Origin: Alcaligenes parafaecalis
Lineage (GTDB): Bacteria > Pseudomonadota > Gammaproteobacteria > Burkholderiales > Burkholderiaceae_B
Direction: 5' to 3'
NCBI RefSeq assembly: GCF_026344135.1
Contig: NZ_JAPKNA010000002.1
Span: 620,001 to 684,000 of the forward strand
DNA: 64,000 bases
In this document: positions 44,733-52,593 of the stretch, piece after piece
How the letters are laid out: the number at the start of each line of letters is the position of its first letter
Numbering within the stretch: the stretch's first letter is position 1
The notes under the pieces: model-generated
The model's database searches: none
What the model was told of the DNA's origin: nothing
What the model saw: the letters and a program-made list of their open reading frames with translations, nothing else
Program-made: the position numbers and the translations under genes

Positions 44733-45745
44733 AGCTGGGTTTGCCCTACGGGCTGTTGCTGCTTTTTCTGGGGCTGATTCTGGCCGTCCTGGTGGTATTT
44801 GCGCTGGGGCAGGGGGCTTACCCTTTGTCGGGGACAGATGTGCTGCGAGCTTTAGCGGCTGGTTTTTCAAGTGACCCGGATACCTCGCAAAGTCAGGCGG
44901 TGCGTGTCGTCTGGGATCTACGCTTGCCGCGTATTGCTGCGGCTCTGGTGGTGGGGGCCGCGCTCTCTACCGCAGGCGCCGCCTACCAGACCATGTTTCG
45001 TAATCCGCTGGTGTCGCCCGACATTCTGGGCGTGTCCTCGGGGGCGGGCCTGGGGGCGATTCTGGCTATCTATTTGAACCTCTCTTTGTTCGGCGTGCAG
45101 ATGGCCGCCTTTGTGGGCGGTTTGCTGGCCGTAGGCATTGTTCTGAGTCTGGCGCGCATGTTGCGCCATCATCCGCCGATTTTGATTCTGGTCCTGGCCG
45201 GGATGGCGGTTGGCACCTTGCTGGGTGCCGCTTTATCGCTGATCAAAATTCTGGCCGATCCCTATTCTCAGTTGCCTTCCATGACCTTCTGGTTGCTGGG
45301 CGGCCTAAGCGCGGTGCGCGCCTACGAAGTCTGGCCTGCTGCGATGATGGTGCTGGCTTGTGTCGTCCCTGTCTGGCTGCTGCGCTGGCGTATCAACGTA
45401 CTGGCCTTGCAGGATGATGAGGCGCGTTCCCTGGGCATGCCCGTTTCCGCCTTGCGTTGCCTGCTGATTATTTGTGCCACCTTGATGACGGCAGTGTGCG
45501 TGGCTCTGGCGGGCATTGTGGGGTGGGTGGGTTTGTTGATTCCGCATGTGGCTCGCTTGCTGGTGGGGCCGGATTTTTCGCGCCTGTTGCCTGTCTGCTT
45601 GCTGGTAGGGGCTGCCTTCCTTCTGTTGACGGACACGCTGGCACGCAGCATAGGCACATTGGAACTACCCTTAGGTGTGCTGACGGCCTTGGTGGGTGCC
45701 CCCGGCTTCTTGCTGTTGCTGGCTCGTGGTGCGAGGCAGCGATGA
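44729..45745 (+). CDS. FecCD/BtuC-family ABC permease
   Basis: 338 residues with about ten hydrophobic segments. TYQTMFRNPLVSPDILGVSSGAGLGA-like sequence (GAAYQTMFRNPLVSPDILG) and GWVGLLIPHVARLLVGPD are the hallmark motifs of this family. It forms the inner-membrane channel, as a homodimer, for the binding protein and ATPase on either side. It is coupled to both by ATGA overlaps. In H. influenzae the same family includes the molybdate permease MolB. Confidence 0.9.
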   Translation: MKLGLPYGLLLLFLGLILAVLVVFALGQGAYPLSGTDVLRALAAGFSSDPDTSQSQAVRVVWDLRLPRIAAALVVGAALSTAGAAYQTMFRNPLVSPDILGVSSGAGLGAILAIYLNLSLFGVQMAAFVGGLLAVGIVLSLARMLRHHPPILILVLAGMAVGTLLGAALSLIKILADPYSQLPSMTFWLLGGLSAVRAYEVWPAAMMVLACVVPVWLLRWRINVLALQDDEARSLGMPVSALRCLLIICATLMTAVCVALAGIVGWVGLLIPHVARLLVGPDFSRLLPVCLLVGAAFLLLTDTLARSIGTLELPLGVLTALVGAPGFLLLLARGARQR

Positions 45746-46509
45746 GCGAACAAGGCTTGGAGGCTCTTGATCTGGCTGTCGGCTATGGGCGCAAGCAAGT
45801 AGCCAGCAATCTGAATTTGCGTGTGCAGACCGGGCAGGTCGTCTGTTTGCTGGGCCCCAATGGCAGTGGCAAGTCCACCCTGTTGCGGACTTTGCTGGGC
45901 TTGCAGCCGCCGTTAAGCGGGCAGGTCAGGGTGCAGGGCAAACCTTTGGAGCAATGGAGTCGTCGCGCTCTGGCTCGACAACTGGCGTATGTGCCGCAAG
46001 CGCAGGACTCTGCATTTGCCTTCACGGTAGAGCAGTGGGTGCTGCTAGGTTGTGCCAGTGAGCTGGCCTGGTACACCCAGCCGAGTGCGGCAGACCGGCA
46101 ATGGGTAGGGGTTTGCCTGGAGCGTCTGGGCATAGGCCATCTGACTGAAAAACGCATTGATCAGATCAGTGGCGGAGAGCGTCAACTCTGTGTGATTGCC
46201 CGTGCCTTGGCGCAGCGTTCGCAGTTTCTGATTATGGATGAACCCGCATCCAGTCTGGACTTCGCGAATCAATTACGCGTGCTGGATCAGGTCTCGCACT
46301 TGCGTCAGGAGGGCTTGGGTGTGCTGCTGTGCACGCATCAACCCGAGCATGCGGCCCGCGTGGCAGACTGGGTAATCTTGTATCGGGATGGGGGCATCTT
46401 GGCGCAAGGCCAGCCCCGCGACATGCTGAGTCAGGCCAGTTTGCGCCAGCTATATCAACTGCCAGCGCATGCCTTTGAACTACCGGATTGGTACGCGCGA
46501 GGGGCCTGA
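45742..46509 (+). CDS. ABC transporter ATPase (BtuD/FecE/MolC type)
   Basis: 255 residues starting at MSEQGLEALDLAVGYG; the ATG overlaps the permease stop. Walker A is GPNGSGKSTLL, the signature motif ISGGERQ, Walker B FLIMDEPASSLD and the H-loop CTHQPEH. It powers the preceding permease. It ends 16 bases before the convergent picR stop codon, with no clear terminator between them. Confidence 0.92.
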   Translation: MSEQGLEALDLAVGYGRKQVASNLNLRVQTGQVVCLLGPNGSGKSTLLRTLLGLQPPLSGQVRVQGKPLEQWSRRALARQLAYVPQAQDSAFAFTVEQWVLLGCASELAWYTQPSAADRQWVGVCLERLGIGHLTEKRIDQISGGERQLCVIARALAQRSQFLIMDEPASSLDFANQLRVLDQVSHLRQEGLGVLLCTHQPEHAARVADWVILYRDGGILAQGQPRDMLSQASLRQLYQLPAHAFELPDWYARGA

Positions 46510-46524
46510 AGCCCCCCGAACCTC

Positions 46525-47085
46525 TCACATATTCTTCAGCGCTGCACGACCGTATTGGTTGTTGTGCTCCACGACGCGCGTCAGCATGGTCATGAAAGTT
46601 TGGCGCTGCTTGGCGGTCAGCGGATCCAGCAGGCGTTCCTGAGCCAGATTCATGCCGGTGCTGATTTCCTTCATCGCCGCCAATCCTGCCTCGGTGATGT
46701 AAGTCTGACGGGACCGGCGGTCCTCGGGGTTGATGCGGCGTCCCAGCAAACCTTTCTCTTCCAGCCTGCGGATGACATCGGCCGAGGTGGTGCGATCCAG
46801 CCCCAGTTCATAGCCAATAGTCGTTTGATCCAGCCAGGGCGAACCCATCAGCACAGACAGAACACCGTGCTGGACAGGGGTGAGGTCACTTTTGCACTCC
46901 TCGTAAAACATGGCGTAGTGAATCTGGTTAAGACGGCGAACCAGAAAACCGGGTCGGGACCACAGCTTGCGTCGATACAGCTCGGCATTTTCTTCTTCCA
47001 CTGGACCCAGGATTTCGGCCCCGTCGGCGTCCAGTCGTTCTTCTTGCTTTAGCTCGGCGTGATTCTTCATGGATAAGTCAGTCAT
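46525..47085 (-). CDS. picR: MarR-family repressor PicR of picolinate catabolism
   Basis: 186 residues from the ATG giving MTDLSMKNHAELKQ. The winged helix-turn-helix (TIGYELGLDRTTSADVIRRLEEKGLLGRR) spans about residues 65-140. It is divergent from picC, as reported for the A. faecalis cluster picRCEDFB4B3B2B1A1A2A3, and the whole order matches. The dyad TCAGCATACTGA in the divergent region is its likely operator. A near-identical paralogue lies at 22.4-22.9 kb. Confidence 0.9.
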   Translation of the reverse strand: MTDLSMKNHAELKQEERLDADGAEILGPVEEENAELYRRKLWSRPGFLVRRLNQIHYAMFYEECKSDLTPVQHGVLSVLMGSPWLDQTTIGYELGLDRTTSADVIRRLEEKGLLGRRINPEDRRSRQTYITEAGLAAMKEISTGMNLAQERLLDPLTAKQRQTFMTMLTRVVEHNNQYGRAALKNM

Positions 47086-47267
47086 CGATTGAGTGGCCTT
47101 TTGCCCATTGCCCGACAGGCAACAAACAGAAAGCGGGACGACCTGCAAAGGGTACGGCTGCAAGGTCGGCGTCTACAAGGAAAGCAGGACTACGCTAGCG
47201 TGAACAGCAGCCCCAATTTCTGATTTGTGGTCATTTCTACAGGCACTGTCCACGCCCCAAAGTATAT

Positions 47268-47311
47268 GTGATTTCCCGACTTGCTGAAAACAATAATAAT
47301 CAGCATACTGA
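47268..47311. promoter_or_regulatory. picR-picC control region with operator
   Basis: TTTCCCGACTTGCTGAAAA (47272-47290) is followed by TCAGCATACTGA (47300-47311), 65 bases before the picC start. The block is nearly the same as at 23062-23101. PicR repression of picC from this site is inferred. Confidence 0.7.
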
Positions 47312-47375
47312 TAGATATTGTTGGGGGGTCAAAGGATTGACCTTAAGTAAATCAATAATTTAGGGAAAATTTACG

Positions 47376-48347
47376 GTGAAACGTATTAAAAAAATAGCAC
47401 TGGAGGAGCACTTCAACGCCGTTGGCTTTGAGGATTATTCCAAGGCCTTTGTCAAACATATTGACAGTGCCGACGCGCGTGAACTGATGGCTCGTTTGCA
47501 TGACTTCGATGCACAGCGTCTGGAGGTAATGGACCGTGCCGGCATCGAGTACGTCGTGCTGTCGCAGACCGGTCCTGGCGTACAAGTGGAAAAGGATGTG
47601 TCCGTCGCTATCGAGCGTTCACGCCAGAACAATGATTTCCTGGCGCAGCAAATTGCACGTCATCCTGATCGCCTGGGTGGCTTTGCCACTTTGCCCATGC
47701 AAGACCCGGCTGCCGCAGCACAAGAGCTGACGCGCGCGGTGCAGGATCTGGGCTTGAAAGGTGCTTTGGTGAACGGTCACACGCATGGCGTGTACTACGA
47801 TGGCCGCGAATACGATGCCTTCTGGGAAACCGTGCAGAAGCTGGATGTGCCGTTTTATCTGCACCCGTTTGATGCTTACGAAATGCCTCACGCATACTCT
47901 GGCCACCCGGAGCTGATGGGCGCAACCTGGGGTTGGGGCGTAGAGACTGGCACCCACGCACTGCGCATGTTGTTCGGTGGTGTGTTTGACCGTTGTCCGG
48001 AAGTGAAGCTGGTGCTGGGTCATATGGGTGAAGGCCTGCCATTCCAGCGCTGGCGCTACGACAGCCGTTTTGCGGTCTACCCGCACGGTGTCACCCTGAA
48101 GCGCAAGCCGTCCGAGTACATCGGCAGCAATATTCTGATCACCACTTCTGGTGTCTGTTCCGCCCCGACCCTGATGGGCGCGATTGGTGAAATGGGTGCC
48201 GAGGCCGTGTTGTTCTCCGTGGACTACCCTTACGAATCCACCGAATTGGCGGCTGATTTCATCGAAGCCGCACCGATGGATGACAAGACACGCGAGCTGG
48301 TGTGCTACGGCAACGCCGCCCGTCTGTTCAAGCTGGACCGGAGCTAA
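47376..48347 (+). CDS. picC: 3,6-dihydroxypicolinate decarboxylase PicC
   Basis: 323 residues, starting at GTG with AGGGA upstream. It is an amidohydrolase-2 (ACMSD-like) protein: the N-terminal metal-binding IALEEHF, FYLHPFDAY, VLGHMGEGLPF and SVDYPYES are in order. In the pic pathway it decarboxylates 3,6-dihydroxypicolinate to 2,5-dihydroxypyridine. It opens the plus-strand operon and is followed by picE after two bases. Confidence 0.9.
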   Translation: MKRIKKIALEEHFNAVGFEDYSKAFVKHIDSADARELMARLHDFDAQRLEVMDRAGIEYVVLSQTGPGVQVEKDVSVAIERSRQNNDFLAQQIARHPDRLGGFATLPMQDPAAAAQELTRAVQDLGLKGALVNGHTHGVYYDGREYDAFWETVQKLDVPFYLHPFDAYEMPHAYSGHPELMGATWGWGVETGTHALRMLFGGVFDRCPEVKLVLGHMGEGLPFQRWRYDSRFAVYPHGVTLKRKPSEYIGSNILITTSGVCSAPTLMGAIGEMGAEAVLFSVDYPYESTELAADFIEAAPMDDKTRELVCYGNAARLFKLDRS

Positions 48348-48349
48348 GC

Positions 48350-49174
48350 ATGAGCACATTTCTGTACGGCGCTCATGTGCACGCCAATGGCATTCGTCAG
48401 CATTACCTGCGTTTTGGCGGTTCCGTCGGTGGGCGCGATCAGCGTCCTGCCGTCATCATCGTTCCTGGCATTACCAGCCCGGCCGTGACCTGGGGCTTTG
48501 TAGGCGAGCAGTTCGGCAAGCACTTCGATACTTACATCCAGGACGTGCGTGGTCGTGGTCTGAGCGAAGCAGCGGAAGGTATGGACTACAGCCTGGACGC
48601 ACAGGCGGATGACTTGATCGCACTGGCTCAGGCTTTGGGTTTGAAAGACTACATCGTGGTCGGTCACTCCATGGGTGCACGCATTGGTTTGCGTGCCGCT
48701 CACAAGAACAGCGATGGCTTGAACCGTCTGGTGATGGTTGATCCTCCCGTCTCCGGCCCAGACCGCCGTGCCTATCCTTCCAAGTTGCCTTGGTACGTGG
48801 ATTCCATGGCGATGGCTCGCAAGGGTTGCACCGCAGAAGACATGCGCGCCTTCTGCCCGACCTGGACTCAAGAGCAACTGCAATTGCGTGCTCAGTGGCT
48901 GCACACCTGCCACGAGCCTGCGATTTTGGCCAGCTTTGAAGGTTTCCACACCGATGACATTCATGTCGACTTCCCGCATCTGAAAGTCCCTGCTTTGTTG
49001 ATGACTGCCGAGCGTGGCGACGTGGTGCGCGATGAAGACGTGGCCGAGATTCAGCAACTGGCCTCTGGCGTTCAGCACGTGCGCGTGCCTAATGCTGGTC
49101 ACATGATTCCTTGGGACAACGAAGCCGGCTTTTACGAGGCCTTCGGTGATTTCCTGGGCCAGCGCCTGGTGTGA
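48350..49174 (+). CDS. picE: N-formylmaleamate deformylase PicE
   Basis: 274 residues of the alpha/beta-hydrolase fold. The nucleophile elbow is GHSMGAR (Ser107) and the catalytic His is in NAGHMIPWD (His251). It is related to NicD of nicotinate catabolism and releases formate from N-formylmaleamate, giving maleamate. It lies between picC and picD as in the described cluster. A seven-base-pair hairpin (GGGCCGC/GCGGCCC) without a T-run follows at 49183-49200 and may affect the relative level of downstream genes. Confidence 0.9.
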   Translation: MSTFLYGAHVHANGIRQHYLRFGGSVGGRDQRPAVIIVPGITSPAVTWGFVGEQFGKHFDTYIQDVRGRGLSEAAEGMDYSLDAQADDLIALAQALGLKDYIVVGHSMGARIGLRAAHKNSDGLNRLVMVDPPVSGPDRRAYPSKLPWYVDSMAMARKGCTAEDMRAFCPTWTQEQLQLRAQWLHTCHEPAILASFEGFHTDDIHVDFPHLKVPALLMTAERGDVVRDEDVAEIQQLASGVQHVRVPNAGHMIPWDNEAGFYEAFGDFLGQRLV

Positions 49175-49255
49175 TGTTGAAGGGGCCGCATGGGCGGCCC
49201 TGTCGTGATAAGGCATGTCGGTTTGAAGCCGAGGTGTCTCACAAGGAGAGACTAA

Positions 49256-50308
49256 ATGGCAGTGAGTGATTACCAACTTATCGAGGCATGGCAAGAGGTT
49301 CTGCGCCTGTCCAAGCTGGAAGCGGGTCAAACAGTGACCTTGCTGACCAGCTCCACGACCAATCAGCAAACCATGCAGTGCGCGCAGATCGCAGCCCAGT
49401 CCATGGGCGCAGTGGTGAATCGTCTGGATCTGTTGCCTGTCAATGCAGAAAAGGCCTTGAGCCGTGACTCGTTGGCCTACTTGGGTACGACTCCGCTGAC
49501 AGGTAATGAAGCGGCGATTGCCGCGCTGAAAGCCAGCGATCTGGTTCTGGATTTGATGACTTTGTTGTTCTCGCCCGAGCAGATCGACATTTTGAAGTCC
49601 GGTACCAAGATTCTGTTGGCGGTGGAACCACCAGAAATTCTGGTCCGTACCGTGCCGACAGAAGCGGATCGTATCCGTGTGACAGCGGCGGCGGGTCTGA
49701 TCAAAGCTGCCAAGGAAATGAGCATCACATCTCCCGCAGGCACCAATCTGCGTTGTCCTTTGGGCGAGTTCCCGGCTATTCGTGAATATGGTTTTGTGGA
49801 CGAGCCCGGTCGTTGGGACCACTGGCCTAGCGGTTTTGTGCTGACCTGGCCTAATGAGTTGGGTACCAACGGCACCATCGTGATCGACAAGGGCGACATT
49901 CTGTTGCCGCAGAAAAAGTATTCCTCCGAGCAGATTATTCTGACGGTGGAGAATGGTTACGCCACGAAGATCGAAGGTGGTATTGAGGCGCAACTATTGG
50001 ACGAGTACATGAAGTCCTTTAATGACCCCGAAGGCTACGCTATCTCGCATATCGGCTGGGGTCTGCAACCGCGTTGTCATTGGTCTACGCTGGGTCTGTA
50101 CTCGCGTGAGAACACCATTGGCATGGATGCGCGTGCGTTCGAGGGCAACTTCCTGTTCTCCCTGGGCCCGAACAACGAGGCAGGCGGCAATCGTACAACG
50201 GCGTGTCACATTGATATTCCTTTGCGCAATTGCACGGTCAGCCTGGACGGTCGTGCCGTAGTGCGTGACGGTAAGGTATTGGATGGAGGTGTTGGTGAGT
50301 ACGAATGA
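49256..50308 (+). CDS. picD: 2,5-dihydroxypyridine 5,6-dioxygenase PicD
   Basis: 350 residues with an AAGGAGAG ribosome site. It is a NicX-type, M29-peptidase-like iron dioxygenase rather than a cupin or extradiol enzyme. The iron ligands of NicX, as I recall them (His265, His318, Asp320), are present at the same numbers: SHIGWG and ACHIDIPL. It opens the ring of 2,5-dihydroxypyridine to N-formylmaleamate using O2. The end overlaps the picF start by 14 bases. Confidence 0.93.
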   Translation: MAVSDYQLIEAWQEVLRLSKLEAGQTVTLLTSSTTNQQTMQCAQIAAQSMGAVVNRLDLLPVNAEKALSRDSLAYLGTTPLTGNEAAIAALKASDLVLDLMTLLFSPEQIDILKSGTKILLAVEPPEILVRTVPTEADRIRVTAAAGLIKAAKEMSITSPAGTNLRCPLGEFPAIREYGFVDEPGRWDHWPSGFVLTWPNELGTNGTIVIDKGDILLPQKKYSSEQIILTVENGYATKIEGGIEAQLLDEYMKSFNDPEGYAISHIGWGLQPRCHWSTLGLYSRENTIGMDARAFEGNFLFSLGPNNEAGGNRTTACHIDIPLRNCTVSLDGRAVVRDGKVLDGGVGEYE

Positions 50309-50918
50309 AGGAGCGGTTTACGCTCAACAAGGTTTTGGGTCGACGCTGGAGCCTAAAGCTCCGTATGGCTTGCTGATTATTGATCTGGTGAACGGTTTTG
50401 CCGACCCGGCGGTATTTGGTGGCGGCAATATCCCTGAGGCTATCGAGAACACGCAGACCTTACTGGCAACGGCTCGTGAACAGGGCTGGCCTGTGGCTCA
50501 CACCCGTATTGTGTATGCCGACGATGGCGCTGATAACAATATCTTCAGCATCAAAGTTCCTGGCATGCTGGGTCTGACCGAAGACGCGCACAACAGCCAC
50601 ATCGTGCCTGAACTGGCCCCTGCACCGGGCGAGTTTGTCGTTCGCAAGAACGTGCCTTCGGCCTTCTTCGGTACGCCCTTGGCAGCTTGGTTGACCCAAC
50701 GTGGTGTGCAAACACTGCTGGTTGCTGGTGCGGTCACCAGCGGTTGCGTGCGCTCCAGTGTGGTTGATGCGATGCAACTGGGCTTCCGCCCCTTGGTCGT
50801 CTCTGATTGCGTGGGTGATCGTGCAATTGGCCCGCATGAGGCTAACCTGTTCGACATGCGTCAGAAGTACGCCACCGTGGCAACGCGTGAAGAGGCGATG
50901 AAGTTGATTGGTCTTTAA
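50295..50918 (+). CDS. picF: Maleamate amidohydrolase PicF
   Basis: 207 residues. The GTG start giving MSTNEGAVYAQQ is preferred because GGAGG lies five bases upstream, inside the end of picD; an earlier in-frame start would deepen the overlap. Isochorismatase-family motifs are LLIIDLVNGF (Asp), VVRKNVPSAFFGT (Lys) and VTSGCVRSS (Cys151), the catalytic triad. It hydrolyses maleamate to maleate and ammonia. It is the last gene of the plus-strand operon. No maleate isomerase gene follows. Confidence 0.9.
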   Translation: MSTNEGAVYAQQGFGSTLEPKAPYGLLIIDLVNGFADPAVFGGGNIPEAIENTQTLLATAREQGWPVAHTRIVYADDGADNNIFSIKVPGMLGLTEDAHNSHIVPELAPAPGEFVVRKNVPSAFFGTPLAAWLTQRGVQTLLVAGAVTSGCVRSSVVDAMQLGFRPLVVSDCVGDRAIGPHEANLFDMRQKYATVATREEAMKLIGL

Positions 50919-51082
50919 AGCCAGTCAAGCTCTTGAGTATTTGAGAAGAACGATGTGTTCCATCATGGCCTGGATGGGCGTCCGTGCTTGATGGACATGA
51001 TTCGTCGTTAACAAGTCTGTTTTGATAGTCTTGTGATTGAGTATCGGTGGTCTGCCGCTTGGGGGCGGACTATCGGACCTGT

Positions 51083-51118
51083 GCCCCTGGGAGCCGTATG
51101 GCTCTCGGGGGCTTTTTT
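51083..51118 (+). terminator. Terminator of the picCEDF operon
   Basis: GCCCCTGGGAGCC and GGCTCTCGGGGGC pair around GTAT and are followed by six T. It lies 165 bases after picF. Confidence 0.88.
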
Positions 51119-51166
51119 ATTTCTGGCAGCGTCGTGGGATTGCGGTGTCAGGGCTTTCTTCTGGAC

Positions 51167-51470
51167 GTGCCGTTTGGGCTTTGTTTGAGGGCGGTGGATA
51201 GTTTTCTTGTGCGGCCCGGGTTCGGCTTGTCTTGGCGGGTCTCTTGCCCACGCTGCGCGTGGGTGCCCTTGTCAGAGTGCCGGGGCGGGCGGGTCGTGAA
51301 CTCGGAGCGCGATTTGTCCCCCGGACAAACCGCAAGCGTGCTCCTCAAACAGCACGACCTTTGCATCCCGCCCCAGCACTCTGCCCGCGGCAAGAGCCCT
51401 GACTCGCCCGACAAGCCGTACCCGGGCCGCACAAGAAAACAAGCAACACGGTTTAAAGCCCAAACGGCAC
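51167..51470. repeat. Long nested hairpin element, copy 1
   Basis: The outer arms are GTGCCGTTTGGGCTTTG (from 51167) with AAAGCCCAAACGGCAC (51455-51470). Next, 31-base arms pair 51201-51231 with 51410-51440 with a single mismatch. Inside, 51273-51289 pairs with 51367-51383, and two small hairpins remain (TTTGTCC/GGACAAA at 51313 and CGTGCT/AGCACG at 51337). The core words GTGCCCTTGTCAG, GAACTCG, CCCCCGGAC and CTCAAACAGCA recur in copy 2 on the opposite strand. Open frames across it look like artefacts of GC-rich dyads. Function unknown. Confidence 0.75.
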
Positions 51471-51617
51471 TTGCAGAGGGGGAGTGAACGGCAGGGGCTC
51501 AGATTGGGTGGGTGGGGAAAATGCGCTTAGGAAACGTAGAAGAGCAAGGTACGAGACCCTGTTTGTTTAAAGAGTCTGTCTGTAAGAGATTGGTAGATAA
51601 AAAGCCATTGTGAGCCG

Positions 51618-51842
51618 TTCAGTCAGCCTGCTGAGGTGTTGGGGCGGATCAGAGTGCTTGCCGCGGTCAGGAGATAGCGTAGGGGTGCAAGCATCCTGCT
51701 GTTTGAGCCGGACGCTTGTACTTGGTCCGGGGGACCAAGTACCCGGCGAGTTCAGGATGCGCCCGTAGCTATCTCCTGACAAGGGCACCGGTGCGCAGCA
51801 CAGGCAAGTGCTCAGCCCCAACACCTCAGCAGGCTGACTGAA
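51618..51842. repeat. Long nested hairpin element, copy 2 (opposite orientation)
   Basis: Perfect 28-base arms, 51618-51645 and 51815-51842, enclose further pairs: GTCAGGAGATAGC with GCTATCTCCTGAC (51666, 51768), GCATCCTG with CAGGATGC (51691, 51753) and an 11-base apical stem GTACTTGGTCC/GGACCAAGTAC (51718-51742). Its reverse complement aligns with the core of copy 1 while the stems differ on both sides, which suggests base pairing is conserved. No gene was found in 51843-51953. Confidence 0.75.
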
Positions 51843-51953
51843 TGGCGTCTTCACAGAGCCTTCTTTCATCTCCAGGATCAATCTTCCCCATCAACCTGTG
51901 CTAACAGTTCCAAAGCCTCATTCCACTTTCCAAAAAATAAGCAAAAAATAAGC

Positions 51954-51987
51954 AAAAAAAAGCACCCCTCAACAAAGAAAGGTGCTT
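51954..51987 (-). terminator. Terminator of the picB operon
   Basis: On the minus strand AAGCACC and GGTGCTT pair around a 14-base loop and are followed by a run of T. It lies 75 bases beyond the last picB gene. Confidence 0.8.
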
Positions 51988-52061
51988 AAAGGAATCAGAA
52001 GACCCTCTGACTCAAGTGGCTCGGAAACAGCTATAAAAAAAACAGATATAAGAAAGAAGTC

Positions 52062-52580
52062 TTACACTGGAAACACCAGATCATTCGCCAGAATCGACGT
52101 ATCAAAAATCACCTGACGCTCCTTGAGCATCAAGCGGCCTTCCTCGCGGGTGAACGTATCAAAATAATTACCCACCAGATGCACTGTAGAAGGCCCTTCC
52201 ACCAAAGTCTGCATCAGCATGAAATTGGCCTCGGCCTCGATATCCCCGTTGTCCGCCTCGCTGACCACACGAACATCCGTCACCAGATGCAGCATGTAGC
52301 GCGGCGCATACATTTGCGTGCGGGCAATAGCCACCGCGCGATCGTGCATCATGTTGCGGCCTTCGGCATAGACCAGGCCCACCAGCAGCTTCAGATCCGC
52401 GTTCTCGCGTGAAGTGACGCGATACAAGGCGTCCTCCACAAAGAACATGGGCCAGTCCTCAACATTGCCACGATCCAAAGTGGCACAGTACTCGGCATTG
52501 AACAGCTCAATTTCCGCCTTCAGAGCCAAAGCGCGCTCACCAGAAACCTGGGCGGGTTTGAAAGAAAAATCCATTTTCAT
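52062..52580 (-). CDS. picB4: 6-hydroxypicolinate 3-monooxygenase, small oxygenase subunit PicB4
   Basis: 172 residues of the ring-hydroxylating oxygenase beta-subunit fold (NTF2-like): AEIELFNAEYCATLDRGNVEDWPMFF-like opening (split here), DALYRVTSREN and HLVGNYFDTFTREEGR. The beta subunit has no cofactor and stabilises the alpha-beta hexamer. It is the last gene of the minus-strand picB operon, 13 bases after the alpha subunit. The numbering follows the reported cluster order. Confidence 0.88.
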   Translation of the reverse strand: MKMDFSFKPAQVSGERALALKAEIELFNAEYCATLDRGNVEDWPMFFVEDALYRVTSRENADLKLLVGLVYAEGRNMMHDRAVAIARTQMYAPRYMLHLVTDVRVVSEADNGDIEAEANFMLMQTLVEGPSTVHLVGNYFDTFTREEGRLMLKERQVIFDTSILANDLVFPV

Positions 52581-52593
52581 AAGTCAGCTCGTC

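Noticed and set aside
51047..51487. A possible 146-residue protein (and antisense frames) in the picF-picB4 gap
   Set aside because: The frame starts before and runs through the picCEDF terminator and the arms of the long hairpin element; both strands stay open because of the palindromic GC-rich sequence.
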